From NCBI GenBank assembly GCA_020073585.1, contig JAIQEV010000055.1, positions 1-36,555 on the forward strand: DNA of 36,555 nucleotides, given 5' to 3'. The stretch comes from Terriglobia bacterium (lineage in GTDB: Bacteria; Acidobacteriota; Terriglobia; Acidiferrales; UBA7541). Positions 1 through 8,974 of the stretch are shown here, in pieces (within the stretch, counting starts at the first letter, position 1; each line of letters opens with the position of its first letter). The notes under the pieces were generated by a model, which saw nothing but the letters and a program-made list of their open reading frames with translations, did no database searches and had not been told where the DNA came from. A program made the translations under genes and the position numbers.

Positions 1-435
1 GGGATAGATGTCCGGATGATCCAGGCCGACGATATGAAACCCGGCGAACAGGGCCTCCACCTGGGACACCTTCTTGAGCACCGCCCGGCGCTCGCCCCGC
101 TGGGGGGGCTCTAAGTTTTAGGAGCTTCTTTTAGGCACTCCGAAGACCCCGGTACCGGATAGCTAAGTCGTTCTTCTGCAGCAAGATAGGACGTCCACCG
201 CATCTGTCCCTGACAGGCGTGACACGAAGGAACCACCCGGCCCGACTGGGGTCAAGTGCGCTCCGAACGAGGAAATTTATGTCGTCCATGATGACCAACG
301 AACTTCATACCCGCGCCGGGGAATTCGAGCCCGGCGACGGAGCGGATATTTTGATCCTGGCGGGAGACGTGGATAGCGACACGCACGCGCACGACGAGCA
401 CTCCGAGGGCCATGCGGAGGAGCATGCCGCCGAGC
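1..435. other. Unassigned left end, abutting broken aspS
   Basis: No gene can be assigned with confidence. On the minus strand, positions 1-112 form an open frame with high GC at third positions (it includes KKVSQVEALFAGFHIVGLDH) that runs off the edge and has no ATG; a GTG is possible. On the plus strand, 287-400 reads GADILILAGDVDS, which resembles the metal-binding strand of calcineurin-like phosphoesterases, but the frame has no partner motifs and ends inside aspS. None of the three minus frames continues the aspartyl-tRNA synthetase sequence. The stretch is either a rearranged neighbour or an assembly chimera. Confidence 0.4.
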
Positions 436-816
436 TTCGCTGGCGTTGATGTCGTCCTCGATCGGGAAGGGCGGGGTCTTGGCGTTGTTCAGGATGTGCA
501 GTTTGGCGGCGATGATTTCGACTTCGCCGGTGGCCAGCTCGGGGTTGGCTTTCTGGCGCTTGATGACCTTGCCTTCGACGGCGACGACGAACTCCGAGCG
601 GGCCTGCTCGGCCTTGGCGTGGGCCGCGGGCTGGGTCTCCTTGTTGAAGACCACTTGGACGATGCCGGCGCGGTCGCGCAGGTCGAGGAAGAGGAGGTTG
701 CCGAGGTCGCGGCGGCGCGCCACCCAGCCCAGGACGACGACGTCGCGGGCGTCGTCGGCCGCGCGCAGGTCGCCGCAGTAGTGTGTGCGTTTCAGATTAC
801 CCAAAAAGTCGAGCAC
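436..816 (-). pseudogene. aspS: Aspartyl-tRNA synthetase, N-terminal fragment only
   Basis: This encodes the N-terminal anticodon-binding OB-fold of class II aspartyl-tRNA synthetase, which charges tRNA-Asp (or tRNA-Asp/Asn in non-discriminating forms). The start MLDFLGNLKRTHYCGDL, the GWVARRRDLGNLLFLDLRDR segment and the GIVQVVFN strand are typical. The start codon is GTG at 814-816, with AAGGTG upstream. Homology runs to PFPIEDDINASE at about residue 127 and then stops abruptly near position 436. The usual next block (RYRYLDLRRP and the whole class II catalytic domain, about 460 residues) is absent in all frames, although the original frame stays open to 277. A split or chimeric gene is likely; as it stands the product could not aminoacylate. 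It lies downstream of hisS, a common pairing. Confidence 0.85.
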
Positions 817-909
817 GTCTTTTCACCTTGTAGGCCGAGCCTTCAGGCCCGGGGAGTTTCATTATTTACCAAGCCCGACGCGCCCCTGAAGGGGCGCATC
901 TACAACTTC

Positions 910-1016
910 TGTCATGCTGAGCGCAGCGAAGCATCTCAACTCATGCTGTTCTCAGGCTTCGCGATACGGGTTGCCGACACGAACAGCTGAGATCCTTCGC
1001 TTCGCTCAGGATGACA
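910..1016. repeat. Imperfect long palindrome, GTCATCCTGAGC type
   Basis: The left arm 910-938 and right arm 988-1016 are inverted copies of a 29-base unit with three mismatches (core TCCTGAGCGAAGCGAAGGAT). The complementary CTGTTC (946-951) and GAACAG (981-986) extend the stem inward. It would fold into a long hairpin in the 260-bp gap between hisS and aspS. This unit resembles dispersed intergenic repeats I recall from Acidobacteriota and some other soil phyla. Confidence 0.8.
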
Positions 1017-1042
1017 ACCGCTCCTAACTTGCGACCGCCTTG

Positions 1043-1070
1043 ATCACTTCCGCTTCGTTCAGGATGACAC
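1043..1070. repeat. Degenerate single copy of the same palindrome unit
   Basis: The sequence TTCGTTCAGGATGACAC and its flank match the right arm of the 910-1016 palindrome with several changes. It ends just before the hisS stop codon. There is no partner arm, so this is probably a decayed or solitary copy. Confidence 0.6.
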
Positions 1071-1076
1071 CCTTTT

Positions 1077-2342
1077 CTAGCGCCGCAGGTATTGCAAAAG
1101 TTCCGCCTCAGTGAACTTGGCCTGCGTGCCATCGGCGAGGGTCTTGAGCGTCCACTGGCCGCTCGCGACTTCGTCCTCGCCGAGGATAAGAGCATAGCGC
1201 GCGCCGAGTTTATCCGCGTGGCCCAGGGCCTTGCCGAATTTTTGTTCGACGGCGGGGAGCTCGACGGCGAAACCCGCGCCGCGCAGGGCCCTGGCGGCGC
1301 GCACGGCGGTGGGATAGGTCTTTTCGCCCATCCAGGCGATGTAGACGTCGCGGCCGTGCGCGGCCGGGGCCTTGCCGCTCTCCTGCAAGGACAGAATGAG
1401 GCGGTCTTCGCCGATGGCGAAGCCGATGCCCTTGGTGGGATGGCCGCCGAGCAGCTCGACGAGGCCGTCGTAGCGGCCGCCGCCGCAGACGGCGTTCTGC
1501 GAGCCGAGGCCGGGGGCGATGATTTCGAAGGTGGTGCGCATGTAGTAGTCGAGGCCGCGCACGAGGCGCCAGTTCTCGTGATAGGCGACGCCGCGGAGGA
1601 CGAGATTGTGTTTTACCGCGGTGTAGTGTGCGGCGCAGGGGTCGCAGAGGTGCGCGGCGATGCGCGGCAGAGTAGCGATAATGCCCTGCTCGCTCTCGAG
1701 CTTGGAGTCGAGGACGCGCAGGGGGTTGGTTTCGATGCGGCGCTGGCTGTCGGGGCCGAGCTTTTCTTTTACTTTGGAAAGTTCCGCGCGCAGCAGCTCG
1801 ACGTACTTGGGGCGGCAGTCGCGGCAGCCGATGGAGTTGAGGTCCAGCTTCGCGCCTTCCAGGCCCAGCTTGGCGAAGAAGGCCATGACCATTTCGATCA
1901 CTTCGGCGTCTATCGCGGGAGCGTCGCTGCCGCCGAGGACCTCGGCGCCGATCTGGTAGAACTGGCGGTAGCGGCCCTTCTGCGGGCGTTCGCGGCGGAA
2001 CATGGGACCCAGGTAGTAGAGCTTCACCGGAGCGGGCAGCGCGTGCATGCCGTGTTCGATGTAGGCGCGGCAGACGGAGGCGGTGGCTTCGGGGCGCAGG
2101 CTCACGCTGGTTTCGTCGCGGTCCGCGAAAGAGTACATCTCCTTGGAGACGACGTCGGTGTCGAAACCGATGGAGCGGGCAAAAAGGTCCGTTTGTTCGA
2201 AAATGGGGACGCGGATTTCACCGAAGCCGTAGGTGGAGAAGACGGCGTGGGCGGTCTGCTCGACGCGGTTCCACAGTGCGGTCTCCGGGGGAAGGAGATC
2301 GCGCGTGCCGCGGATGGCTTGAAATTTGGTGTTGGTGGCCAT
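1077..2342 (-). CDS. hisS: Histidyl-tRNA synthetase
   Basis: A class II aminoacyl-tRNA synthetase that attaches histidine to tRNA-His in the cytoplasm. At 421 aa it has the family's usual length. The N-terminus IRGTRDLLPPE is characteristic. Motif 2 lies at residues 113-131 (MFRRERPQKGRYRQFYQIG), the histidine-specific LVRGLDYY at 260-267 and motif 3 GIGFAIGEDR at 305-314; the C-terminal 95 residues form the anticodon-binding domain. Two CxxC pairs (C173/C176 and C233/C236) lie in the insertion domain, as in many bacterial HisRS. The ATG at 2342 is preceded by a small inverted repeat (2353-2368) that contains the purine-rich AGGAA. It lies upstream of aspS on the same strand. Confidence 0.97.
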   Translation of the reverse strand: MATNTKFQAIRGTRDLLPPETALWNRVEQTAHAVFSTYGFGEIRVPIFEQTDLFARSIGFDTDVVSKEMYSFADRDETSVSLRPEATASVCRAYIEHGMHALPAPVKLYYLGPMFRRERPQKGRYRQFYQIGAEVLGGSDAPAIDAEVIEMVMAFFAKLGLEGAKLDLNSIGCRDCRPKYVELLRAELSKVKEKLGPDSQRRIETNPLRVLDSKLESEQGIIATLPRIAAHLCDPCAAHYTAVKHNLVLRGVAYHENWRLVRGLDYYMRTTFEIIAPGLGSQNAVCGGGRYDGLVELLGGHPTKGIGFAIGEDRLILSLQESGKAPAAHGRDVYIAWMGEKTYPTAVRAARALRGAGFAVELPAVEQKFGKALGHADKLGARYALILGEDEVASGQWTLKTLADGTQAKFTEAELLQYLRR

Positions 2343-2395
2343 GAAAGACTAAGAGAGATTCCTCTCTCCGTAAACCCCTCCGGAGCGCAAAAAAC

Positions 2396-2415
2396 GCGCT
2401 TCGCTCGGAATGACG
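2396..2415. repeat. Relic of the GTCATTCCGAGCG repeat unit
   Basis: GCGCTTCGCTCGGAATGACG matches one arm of the palindrome at 910-1016 in degenerate form. It sits in the intergenic space upstream of hisS. The match is short, so the assignment is tentative. Confidence 0.5.
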
Positions 2416-2462
2416 TGCGCTATGGGTTGCTTCTTAAATTTTAGCGTACAGCTCCTACGCAT

Positions 2463-2540
2463 GAGTCACAAAACACGAGTCACCAATCATCAATCACGAG
2501 TCACGAATCGCCAGTCACCAGTCACGAGTCACCAGTCACG
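2463..2540. repeat. Short tandem repeat of AGTCACC/GAGTCAC
   Basis: About ten variants of a 7-base unit (AGTCACC, AGTCACG, AATCACG) run head to tail across 78 bases. The right end overlaps the 3' end of the neighbouring hexapeptide-protein gene and supplies its last codons (VTGDS) and stop. This is an expandable, slippage-prone sequence. Confidence 0.85.
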
Positions 2541-3049
2541 GTTTCTGCTTTGTAGATGCGGCTGTACTCGACGTAGCGCTGGGCGTGCTTCGCGATGGTA
2601 GCTTTCTCGCTCTCGGTGAGCGCGCGCTTGACCTTGCCGGGGGCGCCCATCACCAGGCTGCCCGGAGGGATGACGGTGCGCTCGGGGATCAGCGAGCCGG
2701 CGGCGACGATGCTGCCGGAGCCGACCTTGGCGCCGTTGAGGACGATGGCGCCGATGCCGATGAGGCAGCGGGGCTCGATGGTGCAGCCGTGCAGCATCAC
2801 GCCGTGACCGATGGTCACGTCGTCGCCGAGAATGAGTTCGTACTCGTCGCTCATTACGTGCAGCACGGAACCGTCCTGCACGCTGGTGCGCGCGCCGATG
2901 CGGATGGAGTCCACGTCGCCGCGGATGACCGCATGGGGCCAGACGCTGGAGTCTTCGCCAATGGTGACGTCGCCGATGATCACCGCCGAGGGGTCGATAT
3001 AGGCGGAGGGGGCGATCTGCGGACGCTTGCCACGATACGCTCGAATCAT
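2522..3049 (-). CDS. Gamma carbonic anhydrase family protein
   Basis: A left-handed beta-helix hexapeptide-repeat protein of 175 aa, in the family of Cam-type carbonic anhydrases and YrdA/PaaY-like proteins. These are trimers that bind a metal between subunits; some hydrate CO2 and others have no proven activity. The three expected ligands are visible: His64 (SVLHV), His82 and His87 (GHGVMLHG). Repeated I-G-x-x-x-x units run from about residue 15 to 140, followed by a C-terminal helix (SEKATIAKHAQRYVEYSRIY). I chose the ATG at 3049 because AAGGAA lies 5 bases upstream and homology begins there; the frame is open 25 codons further up. The last codons are made from the tandem repeat at 2463-2540, so the C-terminus may vary between strains. 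Confidence 0.9.
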   Translation of the reverse strand: MIRAYRGKRPQIAPSAYIDPSAVIIGDVTIGEDSSVWPHAVIRGDVDSIRIGARTSVQDGSVLHVMSDEYELILGDDVTIGHGVMLHGCTIEPRCLIGIGAIVLNGAKVGSGSIVAAGSLIPERTVIPPGSLVMGAPGKVKRALTESEKATIAKHAQRYVEYSRIYKAETVTGDS

Positions 3050-3228
3050 GCTATTTCCTTGATTCCTCAACACATACACGGAATTCCGCGGGGCGCGGCC
3101 CGGAACCGCGAGGCCCGCCTGCACGTGCTTAGCAAACTAACATACGGGTAGGAGACTGACAAGAAAGCGCGGACGGGATTCCGGGGCCAAAATGGGTCCC
3201 TGGGTTTCGCGGAGCTTTCAAGAAAGCA

Positions 3229-4785
3229 TCAGATCCACTTCTTCACCTTCGGCCAGACTTGCTGCAGCGTGCCGAATTTCGGTCCGCGGACGATCCAGAT
3301 CGCACGGTGGTTTTCATAGGGGATGGCGTATTGCTGATAGGTTTCGCCGGCCTGCACAACTTCGCTGAAGAGCTGCTCGAGCTTTTCGCGGCGGTCGCCG
3401 ACGACGATCAGGCATTGGCCGGTGTAGCCGCGCGGCCCCCAGAGCCAGTAGCTCTGGTGGCCGGAGAGGGCCGTGGGCAGGCCGTACTGGCGGCCGAAGA
3501 AGTCGATGGCGCCGGCCTCGCCGTAGTTCTGCGCAAAGATTCCGCAGGCGGCGCGCTGCTCCGGGGGAATGGAGTTGTAGACCTTGGCGACCGCCGCGGC
3601 CATCTCCGGCCAGCCGAACATGTCGGCATACTGCTGGGGGAGGCGGCTGAGCTGCATCGTTTCGGTCTTCGGCGGGGCGATGTGCAGCGCCTCTTCGTAG
3701 GCGATGAACTTTTCCACGGACATCATGGGCATGGCAAACGGCCAGATCACCATGCAGCCGAAGAGCACCAGTGCGGCGATGGACGGCTGCAGCGCCGCGC
3801 GAAGCGAGGCGTTCGGCCGGCGCGCCAGCCAGGACTCGACGGCGACCGCGCCCGCGGCGAACAGCGTGGAATAGACCGGGGCGAGGTAGTAGTTTTTTCC
3901 TTTCAGGACGATGAAGGTGGCATAGGCGGCGACCCAGGTCCAGCCCAGCGCGCGGAAGCGCTTGCCGTCCTTCGCCAACAAGCACCACAGCAGGCCCGCG
4001 CCCCAGATAGGCAGAGTGAACGGCGACAGGAAGAGGACGTTCGAGAACAGGTACTTCCCCGGACCCAGAACGATGTTCTTGTCGCTCCTGGCGATGTTGG
4101 AGAGGAGTTCGTAGGTGGCCCAGTGGTGGGTGTATTCCCAGATGAGGTTGGGCAGAGCGATGAGGAAGGCCAGCGCGCCGCCCGCCCAGAGCCAGGGGCT
4201 CGCGAACATTTTGCGCTGCGAAGAAAGAAGCAAGCCCGCGACGAAGGCCAAGCCGAAAAAGAGCATGGCGTGCTTGCCCTGCAGCGCGAGCCCCGCGAAG
4301 AAGCCGAAGAGGAGCCACAGTTTGGGGCTCTCGCCGGCGAGGATGCGCGTGGCCACCCAGGCGCAGGCCGCCCAGCCGAGGATCATGAACATGTCGGTGT
4401 TGAGATAGGAGGCGAAATAGATCGGCGCGGCCATCACACAGAGCGCGGCCAGGGCTTGCGCGTAGCGCCCCCCGCCCATGGAGCGCGCGGTGAGCCCGGC
4501 GAGCAGGACCTGGGCGGAGGCAAACAGCATGGGGACGAAGCGGACGGCCAACAGCGTGTCGCCCAACACGCGGCGCGACGCCCACGCCACCACGGCCACG
4601 CCCGGGGGCTGGTCCACATAGCCCCAGGCGAGATGCTCGCCGCAAGCGATGAAGTAGAGTTCGTCGCGGAAGAAGCCGAAACCTTTATAGAAGGCGAGGT
4701 GCAGAAGGAAGGTGAGGAAGACCAGCGCGCCGAGAAGCGCCCAATCTCCGCGGCGGGGTTCGCCGGGCGTTTGCTGAGTCTGCAT
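3229..4785 (-). CDS. GT39-type polytopic membrane glycosyltransferase
   Basis: A 518-aa integral membrane protein of the dolichyl-phosphate-mannose / ArnT-like superfamily (Pfam PMT_2 type). Such enzymes move sugars from polyprenyl-phosphate donors to lipid or protein acceptors on the outer face of the inner membrane. The first extracytoplasmic loop carries the catalytic-type acidic pair in FFRDELYFIACGEHLAWGYVDQPP (D41, E42), a hallmark of this branch. About ten hydrophobic segments follow between residues 15 and 355. The C-terminal 160 residues are soluble and probably periplasmic. Acceptor and sugar cannot be told from sequence. The start ATG is at 4785, 87 bp after the mrp stop, so co-transcription is possible. 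Confidence 0.88.
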   Translation of the reverse strand: MQTQQTPGEPRRGDWALLGALVFLTFLLHLAFYKGFGFFRDELYFIACGEHLAWGYVDQPPGVAVVAWASRRVLGDTLLAVRFVPMLFASAQVLLAGLTARSMGGGRYAQALAALCVMAAPIYFASYLNTDMFMILGWAACAWVATRILAGESPKLWLLFGFFAGLALQGKHAMLFFGLAFVAGLLLSSQRKMFASPWLWAGGALAFLIALPNLIWEYTHHWATYELLSNIARSDKNIVLGPGKYLFSNVLFLSPFTLPIWGAGLLWCLLAKDGKRFRALGWTWVAAYATFIVLKGKNYYLAPVYSTLFAAGAVAVESWLARRPNASLRAALQPSIAALVLFGCMVIWPFAMPMMSVEKFIAYEEALHIAPPKTETMQLSRLPQQYADMFGWPEMAAAVAKVYNSIPPEQRAACGIFAQNYGEAGAIDFFGRQYGLPTALSGHQSYWLWGPRGYTGQCLIVVGDRREKLEQLFSEVVQAGETYQQYAIPYENHRAIWIVRGPKFGTLQQVWPKVKKWI

Positions 4786-4872
4786 AAAAACCTCGCCGGC
4801 AGATACGGGATTCCACGCCGGAATGTTCCGGGCGAAGACTAACAGTTTCGCGGAACAGACTCCAGAAGGCGT

Positions 4873-5712
4873 TCAGTCGATCTGGATTTTGGGGCCGGCG
4901 GCGGATTCGCTGACGGCGGCGAGGCGCGCCACGACGGCGCGGGCCATGGCGTAGAGGCTTTTCGCGCCGGGGCCGGCTTCGCCGGCGGCGGCGACGGGCT
5001 GTCCGGTATCGCCGCCGATGCGGATGCGCGGATCGATCTCGATTTCGCCGAGGACCGGGACGCCGTACTCGCGGGCGGTGCGCGCGCCCTCGCCGTGGCC
5101 GAAGATGTCCACGGGCTTGTCGCAATGCGGGCAGAGGAAGGTGCTCATGTTTTCGACGACGCCGAGGACTTCGACGTTGACCTGGCGGAACATCTCGATG
5201 GCCTTGCGCACATCGGCGAGGGCCACGGCCGAGGGCGTGGTGACCACCACGGCGCCGGTGACCGGCACGGTCTGGATCAGCGTCAACTGCACGTCGCCGG
5301 TGCCCGGCGGGAGATCCACGATGAGGTAGTCCAGCTCGCCCCACTGCACGCTGCGCAGGAACTGCTGGATGACGCTGTGCAGCATCGGACCGCGCCAAAT
5401 CATGGGGCGGTCGCCGGGGCTGAGCAGGCCCATGGAGATCATCTTCAGGCCCTGGGCTTCGACGGGAAAGATTTTGCGGTCTTCGGTGGCGCGGGGCTCG
5501 GCGGCCGAGCCGAGCATGAGCGGCACGTTGGGGCCGTAGACGTCGGCATCGAGCAGGCCGACGCGGTAGCCGAGCTTGGTGAGAGCCAAGGCGAGGTTCA
5601 CGGCGACGGTGGTTTTGCCCACGCCGCCTTTGCCGCTGGCCACGGCAACGAGATTCTTCACGCCCGGGATGGGCATTTTTTCCTGCTGCGGCGGCATCGG
5701 TGCTGGCGGCAT
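4873..5712 (-). CDS. mrp: Mrp/NBP35 family Fe-S cluster carrier ATPase
   Basis: A 279-aa P-loop ATPase of the Mrp/ApbC/NBP35 group, which binds a [4Fe-4S] cluster at a dimer interface and passes it to apo-proteins in the cytosol. The deviant Walker A GKGGVGKTT is at residues 27-35, the switch II DLPPGTGD at 133-140 and the cluster-binding CPHC at 194-197. The N-terminal DUF59/MIP18 domain of many bacterial Mrp proteins is missing; only a short Pro/Met-rich leader precedes the ATPase. The ATG at 5712 has AGGAG about 11 bases upstream. It lies between secA and the GT39 gene, which share its strand; no functional link to either is evident. Confidence 0.93.
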   Translation of the reverse strand: MPPAPMPPQQEKMPIPGVKNLVAVASGKGGVGKTTVAVNLALALTKLGYRVGLLDADVYGPNVPLMLGSAAEPRATEDRKIFPVEAQGLKMISMGLLSPGDRPMIWRGPMLHSVIQQFLRSVQWGELDYLIVDLPPGTGDVQLTLIQTVPVTGAVVVTTPSAVALADVRKAIEMFRQVNVEVLGVVENMSTFLCPHCDKPVDIFGHGEGARTAREYGVPVLGEIEIDPRIRIGGDTGQPVAAAGEAGPGAKSLYAMARAVVARLAAVSESAAGPKIQID

Positions 5713-5774
5713 GTGTTCTAGCGCTCCTAATCAGGCGAAGTGAGATTTTTTCCGGCCGGGGCGGCAGCGCGAAA

Positions 5775-8744
<2,970 letters not shown>

Positions 8745-8876
8745 GAATTCGCTTCGCCGTTTCCCGCCGGTGATTTTCGAGGGCTCGCCGCGCGTCCCGG
8801 CCGCCGGCCGAGGGGACGCGCCCGCTCGCACTGCCGCGCGCACCCGCTAGGTCCGGTGAGACACGCGTAATTTATT

Positions 8877-8906
8877 ATTCTAACTGTTTCACAACAGTTG
8901 CGCCAA
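8877..8906 (-). promoter_or_regulatory. Predicted secA promoter with palindrome in the spacer
   Basis: Read on the minus strand, TTGGCG (8906-8901) and TAGAAT (8882-8877) are separated by 18 bases. The spacer is filled by a perfect 7-bp inverted repeat, AACTGTT/AACAGTT with a 4-base centre (8882-8899). The layout suggests repression or activation by a dimeric regulator. The start point would be near 8870, giving a leader of about 125 bases. Confidence 0.55.
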
Positions 8907-8974
8907 GAAATGCCACAAGGGGGGTAATCGAGGCGAGGGCAAGGTCTGGGCAGAAGAGTGGCTGGGCCTAGGGA

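Noticed and set aside
120-240. tRNA gene in the left end
   Set aside because: No cloverleaf, no T-loop GGTTCGAATCC-type sequence; only a small CTGTC/GACAG hairpin is present.
287-449. Plus-strand piece reading ADILILAGDVDS, like a metallophosphoesterase
   Set aside because: Only one motif-like strand; no other conserved block, and the frame ends inside aspS. Mentioned in the left-end note only.
3259-4842. Plus-strand frame of 527 codons opposite the GT39 gene
   Set aside because: Antisense artefact of high GC; low-complexity composition and no family match, while the minus strand has clear membrane helices and the DE motif.
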